A stretch of DNA of 64,000 nt. Origin: Styela clava (lineage: Eukaryota; Chordata; Ascidiacea; Stolidobranchia; Styelidae). The translations under genes and the position numbers were made by a program. Positions within the stretch are counted from its first letter, which is position 1. The number at the start of each line of letters is the position of its first letter. The notes below the pieces were generated by a model that saw nothing but the letters and a program-made list of their open reading frames with translations, did no database searches and was not told where the DNA came from. Below are positions 47,201 through 58,769 of the stretch, in pieces. The stretch lies in the NCBI RefSeq assembly GCF_964204865.1, contig NC_135250.1, positions 18,839,395-18,903,394 of the forward strand, in the 5' to 3' direction.

Positions 47201-48514
47201 TATTGTTGGTTGGTTCCAACTTGTTTTAGGGAAGAGCCTGTGACTCTGAGGAATACCGATATATGTTTAATGAAACATGTGCTTATGGATGTTTTCAATG
47301 CTGTGAGAATCACTACTGGTCACTCGAACACAAGGAATGTGAAGCATGTGGGCCATGCAGTTACAGAAAAGAGAGGAACGTTTGGACAAAGTGTCTTCCA
47401 GAGGATGAATGTGAAAGGTGAGAATATTTTAAATATAGAAAAGTCTATTTTCTAACACCGATAGTGATAAAAACAAATGAATTTGAAATGTGGGTAAGGA
47501 AATAGTTATTCAAGTCATTCATGCAATAGCGGTTCCAAACTATATTTTTGTTGGTGTATCACTATAGGAGAAGAAACAATTCATGCTCTTCATGCTTCTG
47601 CAAAATACCTATAGCATTCTCTAATTTTTAAAAAACTAATGAACAATTTGGTAAACACAAATTTACTTTTCTTAAATTCATTGTGTCTCAGGTCAACAAC
47701 TCAACCAACCCCAGTATTATTTAATTCAACATCTAAATCGACAACATCGTCAAGTACAACAATGCCAACCACGACATCTACCACTACCTATGCTACAAGC
47801 AGAGGAGCAGATCACAAACCATCCTCTTCAACAACTGAGCAGCATGAAAACCAAAGTTCATCAATATCGCCCTCGAATTCAGGTTAACCATTCAGTTTGT
47901 AAATTTATTTGATTTCTGTTTTCTGTTTTTTCTAACAGGAAATCTGTAGTATTTAGTTAGAATAAAAAGTTCATAGAATAGCAATGGATGAAAAAATGAT
48001 ACAGGTTAATAAATGAGTCTACTAAAATATAGATGGGAAATTATTGAAAATATAGCCACATTTCCTCTGATGTGTTTTTCCATGGCTATTTTTAGCCAAT
48101 AAATGTGCCGCACTAGGTTTTCTAACAACAAATCAGGCGTTGGTGCTTCTTTTATTACATTAGGTTGAATTAATTCATAATGGCTGGCTCAATAATCATT
48201 TTTAAATGCCATTGGCAATTCAATCTGCTTTTGCTTTCTAAGTGTATTCCTATAATTGAAGTGTACTGAAACCAATGCTGAATTATTTTCCTAATTTTGT
48301 GAACTTTTCACATTCCTGCCAAGGGAATAGTTATATTTATTATGATGTGTTTAATGATCCATTTTTTTTTTCAGGACCATCCACGTCGGCAGGGATTGTA
48401 GTTGCATTTATTGTATTCATCTTATCAGCTTGTATCGCTTCAATATTATCGAAAAAGTATTTGAGTAGATCGCCATCCGGCCATTTACCAGTCAGCCTGA
48501 ACGAAAATGATTAG
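41281..48514 (+). CDS. Gene A: single-pass surface protein with novel Cys-rich module and Thr-rich stalk
   Basis: Predicted exons: 41281-41308, 43459-43542, 45071-45184, 45857-45956, 46567-46667, 46819-46931, 47230-47417, 47692-47882 and 48375-48514. Phases close, for 352 aa. A short leader (MLFLTCFARG) is followed by five exons each with a conserved Cys (KQCVPDES, ITLCNKQ, STIICSASD, ITYKCQD, TDKCVTYGN). The 63-residue module has ten Cys with the core GCFQCCENHYWS and CEACGPC. A Thr/Ser stalk leads to a membrane helix (GIVVAFIVFILSACIASIL) and a 21-residue tail. The family is not recognised; a remote resemblance to TNF-receptor-type Cys modules is possible. Gene B's start ATG aligns with ATA at 41251 here, so initiation would move nine residues inward. 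A hAT element (41595-42469) occupies the first intron. Confidence 0.75.
41595..42469. mobile_element. 875-bp hAT-like element in gene A intron 1
   Basis: The left end reads CAGGGATGTGCAAAGTGCAG and the reverse complement of the right end reads CAGGGGTGTGCAACC, with CCCGCGGGCC / GGTGGGCC sequence inside both. The flanks are CGGTAGTG (41587-41594) and CTGTAATG (42470-42477), an 8-bp duplication with two mismatches. No transposase frame is present. Confidence 0.8.
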
Positions 48515-50448
48515 ATGGCCAATATTCCAGCTTTCTGATCAAAAAAATATAACCAAAATCACTATTGATTTACTTTATGCAAGTTATACCAAAATTGTAC
48601 ATAACAAGCTATAGTCAATGGGTGAATTTTACATGACAAATAGTCATGTAGTGTTTTTATTTTTACTATGCAAATCCAAGTGTTCAATTTTTAATTATTC
48701 AACAGTTTTTTTGAATGCATGAGCTGATAATCAAATGTATAACATATAAAGTGCCTAATTGAATAATGTTTGTTACCTTTCTTCATTAATCAACCTGGAA
48801 CTGTATTTCTGGATACTTCATGACTGATGTACATGTAACGAACATTCAGTTTCTCATTAATTTATTGTAGTCACCACAAAATGACTGTTGTGGTGTGTGT
48901 GGAATTCACAGCTGTAACTTTTGCTATGGTCATGTTTGGATTCAGTTTATGACTGAAATCATGCTATTAAAATGGGATCAGGGATTACGACTGACCTTGG
49001 ATATCTCAATTCACCCATTGAAGTGTCAGTGTGCAATCTGGGTTGCTGTTTAGCATACCACCATGCCAGAGCGGCAGCCAGGAATTTTCCAAATTTGGGG
49101 GGTTACGAACATTGCGCCAAAAGTGCAATTCACGACGCCGTAAGGCGTTTAAAAAACAAACAATTGTCAGCGAAAGTATGTTGGATAAACGAGTTGCATG
49201 TTGCTCCCTTTGTCGTTGTTTGATGAATATTTGGGTACGTCTTGTTTCAAGCATATACTTCCTAATCGTCGACCAATAATTAATCCGCAATCATCGGTAA
49301 CCGTTCGCCTTGTTAGCTTTTTATTGTTCCATAAATGAGCCAGCTATTTCCGGGGAGAAACAAATGATTAAAATAGAGAAAATTCATTTTGAGAGAAAAG
49401 TATAACTCGCGGATATCAGTGGCGTTACGATCATTACTATTACGTGTGGTAATTTATTGTTATTCGAGGCGACTTTTTTTATTGTTATTCAATGAGTAAT
49501 TACGGACGCAGTGATTAGTGACAGGATAAATCGAATTTTTACTAATCGAATATTTATTTATATTTAACAGAAAATTACTAGAATACTGGAAACTCGATAA
49601 CAACGCGGCGTTTTTACTTCCTGATTTTATCACAATTGCGGATTGTTTTTGTCAATACGATCGTTTCGGCGGCCGACATCTGAATTATTGTTGAACTATA
49701 TTTTAAAGCACTTTTTTCACGTTCAAGTATGAATTCTCACGCAACGGCGAACATCGAAGTTTGATTTTTATATTTTAGGCAGAACTGTGACTTCACATCG
49801 GCGAAGATGTTAAAGACAGCTATTAAGTAGTGACTTCATAAACATATTAATTTCATTTTGATCTCATCTTCTGGGTCGGATTTGATCCTCCACTTCACAG
49901 TTTGTAAATTACGGTCCCAATTTTGAGCGAACAATATTATCATTACTGGCCCGTGATGAAGATATTTATAAAGCTAATAGTTGATTTTTTTAGGCTTTTA
50001 ATTTCTATCGTGTCTGTGTTATTTTCGTATTAAATTAAATAACGAGAATGTTGGTCGGAGACCGAAGACTCATCGATCGAAAGTTAGGGGATTCCAAAAC
50101 AGAAACTGCAGTTTCGATTCATCCGCTGTTATTCCATAGCGACGCCGCGTGTCCCATCACTAATCAACCAATAACTCGCTAATTATACGACATGATTCAT
50201 CCAAAATCAATAGGCTTCAGGTCCGAGATATGATGAATGCACATGCAAAACTTGGAGCAGATTCAACCTCGCCTTCGTGAGATATCGCGTTCGTCTAACA
50301 GACAAACAAACAGACTTCAACATACTTACCGATCTTAAGATCGATAAGTAATGACAACGTTGCGTTTGAGTGAAAGGTATAAATTCCGCATCACATTTTT
50401 TCCAAACGGGGGTTACGACAAGAATAGGTTCCAAGTGACGTCCTTAGC
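48515..50448. other. Gene A 3' flank; includes a repeat block at 49590-50040
   Basis: No gene seen. From 49070 the base composition rises with repeats such as GGGGGTTACGA (49117 and 50408). The part 49590-50040 is a diverged relative of 18470-18960 inside the 2.3-kb hAT element. The frames at 48972-49290 are likely transposon debris. Confidence 0.45.
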
Positions 50449-50775
50449 GCGTGGCGGTGTGGCTCATCGTGCTAAGCGTTAGGAATACGCTCGCCACGGC
50501 AATTTTCATTACACTGCATGGGTTCGCAAGTTCGAATCCCACGCAGGAATGATTATGTGCGAGAGGATTGCTAGACTCCTTTCCGCTATTGGGTGGATTA
50601 TGTAACCCCTGGTCGGTTACGGCTTTCTGCACCACCAAGTCCATGCTTCCGAAAACAAATAAACTCACTAATCCCATACCCGACATGGAATGGTAGCCGG
50701 ACGAGTGGCCGTGGTCCGCCATATGGTTAAGCCGTCTTATCGGCTTTGCTCTTTCCTTCTTATTCTATCCTAGCA
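50449..50775 (+). mobile_element. tRNA-derived SINE
   Basis: The 5' part resembles a tRNA with a long variable arm: GCGTGG at 50449, an A-box-like TGGCTCATCGTG near 50459, and a B box GTTCGAATCCC at 50530-50540 leading into CCACGC, which pairs with the 5' end. A non-tRNA body of about 230 bp follows, ending in pyrimidine-rich sequence. The long unrelated body argues against a functional tRNA gene. Confidence 0.7.
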
Positions 50776-51489
50776 TTGGAGATAGAGCATTACTTGCACA
50801 TATTTAGCAATCCTTACGTAGTTTCCTGTTGAAGCGCACATATTGCTGTCTAGACATGCCGATAGCAACAATTAATGTTTACTGGGTCATTACAGTCTCA
50901 CAGAGAACTTCACATCCACCCAGGTGCAAAACATGAGAAGCCGGTTCAAAAATTCCCATAGCAGCGTGCGAGTGATTGATCATTTTGCGCAACGGATGCA
51001 AGACTAATTTTAAACTTTTTCATTACAATCATACACACACAGATGTTAAAGTGCGAAGAAATTGAATAATTTGCTCTATTTCTATACAAAAAAAATTGGT
51101 GGGTTCTGTTTTTGGGGTCACCCTGTAGGATTCAACAATACATACATACGGTATATTCATTGATACGACCAAGATAATCCATATTGCCATTGAGGAATGC
51201 GTGCATTTATGGCAAAGTAGAAAAATAAAAACAGTAAAACTTGAACGAAAGCGCAAATTTGGCGAGTCATGTCCACGTGCTGTGTTTCAAAATGTAACGC
51301 GACAGGCCTTGGGAAACCGCAACAGTTATGGTTCCGCAAAATAAGCCAGAATAAAATAGCGTGAACGTGCTTGTCTCGAAAAGCGCGTTAGTACTGTATT
51401 ATTTATTAGTTGGATAGAAAAGTTTTTTTCAAACTTAACAAGCGTTGTGTGCTCATTGTTGTGCACGCGATAACAGGCATTTCGAAATA
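50776..51489. other. Upstream region of gene B, no gene seen
   Basis: Contains no recognisable coding exon. It should hold the gene B promoter, but no promoter element could be fixed. Confidence 0.35.
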
Positions 51490-54400
51490 ATGTCAGTGGT
51501 GCAATGGACGATAAAACTGACGATGTTGATGGCTTGTTTTGCAAGTGGTAAGCTATTAATAATATGATACATTATTGTATTGTAGCCTGTTAATCAAATA
51601 ATAAAGACGTCTACGGTAAAGAGAGTATGACAATGTGACGTAATCGTCTGACACTAATGTTTTGAAGCTTGTATGTTTACTGCACAAGATCTTTTCGTAT
51701 ATTATTGTTCGAAGCTAGTCGGCTTTAGCCAAATGACCAGGTGTATTTATTGTATGCCAATTGTAAACATTCCCCCTGAAAACGTCAAATATATATACTT
51801 CATGTGTTTTCTCCATGCCCCTATCGAGTTGACGACTGAAGTTTTCTATACCAACCTTATCTCGGAAAAGGGAAGGCCTGTGATGTGCTGCATATAATAC
51901 CCATCCTTTTATCTAATAAATTGCTGACATTTCGCCTATTATTGTCCCTTCTTCAATATGCCTATCTATACAATTGAGCCATAGTTAATCTTTGTACTAA
52001 TTGGGTGATAAAAAAAATCAAATGATCAACCTAATACCATCCTATTACCTCTTCTTTAAAACTTCTGTAATATGGGTTAAGGTATTTTTGCTATAAAAAC
52101 AAATTTATTGATAAATTCCAGCTTGGCATCCAGACAAATCATAGAGGTTACTTTTTATAATTATAACAAAATTGGGAATTGTGCATATGCCCTCTCTAAG
52201 GTTATCTAAATATTATCAAATCTAGAGTAGGATTTTTGTCAACTTTAGCAGGTCCTTTCAATCGAAACTAGAGTAATTCAAAAATAATGTTTGGGTCCTT
52301 TATTATTTATCCATTTTTTTAAATGACATCAGGTCTGAATCTTTTTCTGATATTTAAACACATTTGTAATCTAGGAATGAGAAAGTTTATAATTGGATGA
52401 TAAGTAACCAATTCACAATCAAAATAGAAAAGTTCGAAGTAGTACTCATTTTTGATTCTGTACCTTTCTGCAAATATTTGTAATTGAACATAGATCATCA
52501 CCTACCTCTGGCATGTGTATGTTGAGTCTTCTGAGCAAACTTTAACATTTTGCATACCAAAGTACACTTCAAAAAATCTATTATTCAATTCTTTAAAAGC
52601 ATATTCAATATGCAGTTGTTGCCTGGGGATCTGTCTCAAAGTCAATATTAAAATCTATTCAAGTTTCAGAAAATTAATTACTCTATCACTCTTCTACTGT
52701 TAATATGATTACATTGTATTGCAAAACCGGTATCTTCAAACATGCTGGCATTTATAAAGTACAGTAGAAGTTTGTAAATTGACGTACCAATACCATAACT
52801 GTTGGCTACCAGAGGCATTCAATAACTACCTCACCAATTTGCATGTTAGTGAAATGTTGAGTCTGTGTGTGGGTTATGGCTGATTGAGACCAATGGCGTA
52901 GCCAGTTATTTGACATGGCAATTTAGACGGTTAACATTGGCTCTATTTCTGAAATTTCTCCCTATGTGTCGGGACAACACCAGAAGTCAGTGCCCAATGT
53001 GAGAAACTTGTTATAATGCTAACATCGCTGACAACTGTAGCCTTGAAAATCTGTTTTCAAAGAGTAGCAGAAACATCAAATTATATTAATATGAGGTGAC
53101 ATAGCAAGATTATTTGATATCAAAAATCTCTTGAGGCCATTTAAAATTCGAGTGGACAAAATTCTATTTTTTGGCAAATTCCTTTTTTTTTTTCAATTTT
53201 GCTCGATTTCAAGTTTTCAGTCGCTCACAAAAAGAGTCAGATGAAAAAAGTCATGGAAGTGATCTGTTTTCCAGGTGAAAAAGAATCATATGGCGACAAT
53301 TTTAGGATAGAATGTGTTCCTAATGCATCAACATTTACAACCTCCAGGAATGCTTTCAGTAAGTAAATAATATGGTACTCTAAAAATCATATGAAACATA
53401 TATATGGAGGATTATTGGTAATAGTGTATTATTATTTTTTTTAACTGTTGCTAATATTCTTATTGCTTTTTCTTACAACTTTCAGCACTAGCATATTTAG
53501 ATGAATGATGATTTGACCAGTTTTCATATGTACAGTTACTTTTTTATTACGGTTCTCAGAAATAATATGAAGATAGGATTTTTGATAATATTTACAGACT
53601 TCAATTGCTCATATTGATATATTCTAATGAAACTGGGAATTATGCTAAATAGAGTTAAATAAGAGTTTGATAAAGTTAATTCTAAATTAATTGAATTTGA
53701 TTTGGCAATTCAATTAATTTGTAACCCATGCATGTATTTCAGATATATATATGTGTTTGTAAGAAATGGCATTTTAATATGAGCTTGACTGTTTGTAGTG
53801 GTTTCACTGTTATGAATAGTAGTTATGTAGTATATTTATGAGAAAACCTAATGTATAATATGTTTTAGGTCAAATTTATGAAATTTTGAATCTGGAAGAA
53901 GATAGTCATTATAAAAACAGTGCAACAACATTGTGCAGTGTACAAAAAAATTTTGTTTTGACTGAATGGAGTAAGTTTTTGATTATCTTTCATGCTATCT
54001 CTGTGATTTCTACTACCCAGACTCGACTAGAAATTTTATCATTATGTCTTGATCATTTATAGTGACTTTCTAGAATAGGATCGTGGTACTAATAACTTGA
54101 ATATGTATTTTCCTGTTTTATCTCTTAAGATACAATTCTAAATAAATAATGCTAAAACATTTTGATAATAAATGACCTAATTTTTAATATTTTCCACTAA
54201 AACCAAAAACAAACAATCCCATATTCGAGGAGTTTTAATTTTACTAATGCTGAGAAGTTGAAACAAACAATGATTTGATTCAGTTAATCACCAGAGATTA
54301 ATTGAAAGCCTCTTTGGTCCTAATATAATACTTCAATTGCCGAAGTTGATAATTCATTGAGGAACCATAGTATTTTAGATTATTCTTGAACTCAAAATTA

Positions 54401-55594
54401 CCTAATATCATATATAATTAATTTAAAATCAAGTCGAACATTCTACATGGGCACCTGTCTCCAAGTCCAGTTTCATCTTAAAAATGCTTTTATTTCTATT
54501 GTGTGAGAGAGGAAAGCCATCCTGATCATTTGACAAATCAATGACTACCACTCAGGGTGATAATTCACTCTTTCAAGATAGTGAATCTAACTGACACTCT
54601 AAATTATGATCTACGAATCAAGTGAAATTCCTAATGTGGACTTCGTATTTCATTCTGACATAAGCTATAAGCCTGTTTTGTGCACGTAGGGTAGTCAGAT
54701 ATAGGAGAGAGGCTCGCATTTTCAAAACAAATAGTAGCATCCTGTTGATGTTAACAATTGTTGAGAATTTTCAAACAGATTGAGTCTTTTTGGTTTATTT
54801 TTGTTCTGGTTTGTGTTTGCATGAATCATTTAAAAAACTTATGTTGTATGGCTTTGTTATCATTTTCTTTTGTTGAACTCTTGTAATATTCTCATTTCAT
54901 TTCAGTCATCAATGGTGAACCACCTAGTTCTTTGTTCATTGAAACTGGAACAAATATTATTTCTCAGTTGCATGATTTAACCATAATATGTTCAGCATCT
55001 GACATGTATGTACATTTTTACATTTCTTTTGTTTGTGCTAAAAGTTGATGATTATGATATGATAACAGAACTTATGATAACAGTATCGAAGGAAATCGGC
55101 AACAAACAATCAAAGCTGGGTTTTATCGCAATGTTACAAGTGCTTTCACATACCAATGCCAAGATCGCTTTCATATTATACTAACAGGTAATTATCGTGC
55201 CATTCTTAGTCTTTTAGTTTGAATTTCTGAACAATTTTATTATTTATGTGCATCTGTCAAACTTAGGGAGATTTTTTGCTCTCTAAAAATATTAATTTTT
55301 TCAATATTTTTGATTTATGATGATTTTTGTATTCATTTCCACTCCAACTACAGATCTGAGAATGCTTGAACGTGCCTCTTCCAAACAAGTGAAAGCAGTG
55401 AGACGACCCAATGACAAATGCGTAACTTATGGAAATAAGAGTAAAGGAACGACCCCTGAATGGCGGGTAATTTATCCTATTTAACAATATTTTTGTATAA
55501 ATATTAACCTATGTTGCATAGTTGATGCTTAGGTATATACGGTAATCATCCAAGATGGTGATGGTTTTTTCGAACACAATTGCATAGAATAGAG

Positions 55595-56138
55595 CAGGGG
55601 TCGGGAACCCATGGCTCGCGAGCCATATATGGCTCTTTTGGTGACGGCATATGGCTCTCGGAAAAATCTAATATCCCAAGACTAAGCTTACTATTGTTAC
55701 GAGATTTCAAACTCTTTTATAGCCAAATTTGGCAGGAAATTCCCAATACGTTTGAGAACGCGCGTCCAGCACATGTCTATGTTATGTAAGATAATTACCA
55801 GACAGGCATTGTGACAAACAAGGGGATTCTGGAACATATATTGTGACATCACAGAGCGATAGAGTTTTAAAAACACCACGGAGATGCCTAAACGAAAAAG
55901 GGTGATGAGTATCGTAGATTTCAACTTGGGCTGCATGTGAGCAACCGTTCAAGGCCCGCAGCGACTACATGCAGCATCAGAAATCACATTAAATGTATAT
56001 TGACATTGTATGTGTTGACTTTTGAGTGAACATTTCAGGCTTGATTAAGTGAAGAAATGTTATATGGCTCGCACGGAAATGCAATTGAAAATATGTATAT
56101 TTTTTGGCTCTCTTGACCAAAAAGGTTCCCGACCCCTG
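55595..56138. mobile_element. 544-bp hAT MITE in gene B intron 6
   Basis: The termini are CAGGGGTCGGGAACC and its exact reverse complement. The flanks are GAATAGAG on both sides (55587-55594 and 56139-56146), an exact 8-bp target duplication. GGCTC/ATATGGCTC repeats occur near both ends. The interior has no transposase frame. Confidence 0.92.
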
Positions 56139-56537
56139 GAATAGAGTAATAGATCATAGAATTGAACTATGGTGCGAGAAGCCACCTAAATAACTCAATT
56201 ATGGCTTGTTCAAATCTATTTACTAAATTTCCTAGTCTGATTACTCAGACATATCACATAAGTCACCTAGCAAATTTGTAAAATGTCTTCCAGATTGCCT
56301 CACTTTAATTGTTATAGTCTGTTTTAGAGTCTGTGTAATTTTGTGTCATGTGACAATTTCAATATGTATGGCTTGCTATATATATATGCTTAAATTTATA
56401 TCATGAACTATTTTATTAATAGCCACTGAAGTATTGAAAATGTGAAAGTTTTTTGTCAGTGTTACAAGGCTTCTTGAATGACACCAATGGTTTTATATGG
56501 GTGTAGCCAATCAATTATTCATTTCAGATGCATAGAG

Positions 56538-58769
56538 CAGCGGTTCTCAACCTGTGGTACTGAGTAAAATTACAAGTTAGGTTAGAATAAAACATTAAAA
56601 GCAAGTTCATTCACATAACATTAATCGAGTCAATATTACTGGATATTGAGTAGGGCTAGGCATATATTCGAAAATTCAACTACACGGAGTCCTCGACTTA
56701 CGACGCAGTTTTGTTCCTGAGACTCGATGTAACCTGAATATACTGTACAGTGGTACAGTGCATGAATTACTCTATACACATCGTACTGTATTGTAAAGTA
56801 TAGTACTGTACACTAATAAAATTTACAAATAATGCAAATAAGAACTTTATTAGAAAAACAGAAAACAATTCCGCATCACATGAATAAAAGCAAACACTGT
56901 ACAGTATCTTAACATCTTTTTTTTGCTTTGAGTCCATAACAAAGGGCAAAAATAAAACGATCAAACAAGTTACGAAAAAAACGGCTTAAACAACCAAAAT
57001 GACTACAGTATCACTGAAACTGTGTATAGTACTGTATCACTGGAACTGTGTACTGTACTGTACCATGTGACTGAAGCTTAATAATTATTCATTCATAATC
57101 GTAATAGTTCGCAATTGGTCACGTCATTTACGATATAAATAACGAAAACCAATGAGCCCAGAGCACTGATTTTTTCCTGATCACAATGATCCAGTTTATA
57201 GGCTTAGATATTACAGTACAGTATTATCTTTTATAACTGTATATGTTCGTAAAGTGCGTTCGTAACCTCGTAAGTTGCGACCGTCGTAACCCGAGGACTC
57301 CCTGTATTAGAATAGCAATTTACTAATCGAAAATTTGGTAGCAGGTGAGGCGACAGGTCACGCGACGATCAGATTTCACAGCTCACTTGCGGATTTCAGA
57401 CGAAAACACGAGTCGGCACATGCGTGGATATTTACATAATAATAAGGAATAATTTTTTTTCTGGTAAGTGTCAATGGTGGCAACCTAAATTTTCTAAACT
57501 GAAAAGCGGAAATACAAAATACGAAAAATAAATCTGAGAACACCAAGTTTTGTTTTATGATGGTCCACGACCGATTAAAAACACTTTTTAGACGTTGCAA
57601 ATCGCAAATTTTTGGGTGCTACTGTAGTATACGTATCAGGGTGTTTTCCTTTGTGATTCTTTGCTTTGCTGCCTCTACATTGGTACGTACAGTACCGAAG
57701 CACCGTGAGTGTTGTACGAACAGCTCAGATTTTCCGAATTCACGAAAATATGAATCAAAACAAAATATAATCGGGCACTTTACCACGCATTTTGTGTCCA
57801 CAGATTGTCATGATATTTTATGAGTAGTATTGATTTTATTTCGCCAACACAACCGCAGATTAAAAATTTACAATTAAATTGATATCAAAGCAAGGCGATG
57901 AATATTCATTTTTTTGATTCACTAATATACTTTAATTATATTTTTAATAAGTACTGAATCAAGTTGTACATTCTGGAAATTTATAGCAGATAGTGGGATT
58001 TTTCTAACGGCGATAACAAATTCGCAAGATCGCAAAAAATATGTATCAAAACTAAATATAATCGGGCAATATATTCTCACATTATTATGTTCGCAGATTG
58101 CCGTGGCATATTGAAGAAGTAATGCTTTCAGCTTGTTATAAGTCGACACAACCGCGAGTGGCCATGAACACAAGTAAATTAAAATAGAGAAACATTGTTG
58201 TTGTCATGGATTGTCGTTGTCATGGATTGAATATTGTTCGACAGAAAAGGCCATTTAGGTTGCAATAAACGCACGTTGAGTCCGCAAAGGTTTTAGCCGG
58301 TGAAAAAATAGTCTGCGACCAAAAAAGGTTGGGAAACGCTGCTAAACTAAGCTATCAGTGCCTGTATGCGGCACGTGGTTGATTAATATTAATAAAAACA
58401 AGGGTTTCCAACATGTAAACCATGTTATAAACGACAACACATCAAAACGCTCTCAAAATAAGGATAAAAAATTTTGCAATAGTAAAGTATAGGAATAATT
58501 TTTCTGAGGTCAAGAGTCAAAAAAACGTCATATGGGCCAGTCCTGTTTTCAGAGATTGCCCTCGCCTGCTATTGTCCACGAACGAATCGAGATGAGCATG
58601 TTTTCGTCTGTCTTGCAAATTAGGTCACAAAGGATGTAGTGCCACATTATAAAATGCTTTCATAAATGCCATTGTTCCCCACGCTAAAAATGGGCCACGT
58701 ACGGTGGTACGCGGCCACAGTAAAAAACAGTAAAGTGGTACGTGGTCAGTAAAAGGTTGAGAACCACTG
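56538..58769. mobile_element. Composite nested hAT insertion in gene B intron 6
   Basis: The outer ends are CAGCGGTTCTCAACC and, on the reverse strand, CAGTGGTTCTCAACC, flanked on both sides by GCATAGAG (56530-56537 and 58770-58777), an exact 8-bp duplication. Inside, 56582-58341 matches most of the CAGTGTTTCCCAA element at 15609-16948 up to its right terminus (GGTTGGGAAACGCTG). That copy is itself split by a TA-flanked element at 56683-57304. The order of insertions is inferred from nesting. Confidence 0.85.
56683..57304. mobile_element. Tc1/mariner-type MITE with TA target duplication
   Basis: The left end is CACGGAGTCCTCGACTTACG and the reverse complement of the right end is CAGGGAGTCCTCGGGTTACG. 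TA lies on both sides (56681-56682 and 57305-57306). The paralogous sequence near 15824 reads straight through the site (TTCAACTATTAG) with one TA, so it serves as an empty site. The terminus resembles pogo/Tigger-type elements. The frame inside (56767-56964) is not a transposase. Confidence 0.9.

Noticed and set aside
50449-50545. Functional tRNA gene
   Set aside because: A and B boxes are present, but the arms do not fold fully and the unit continues into a SINE body.
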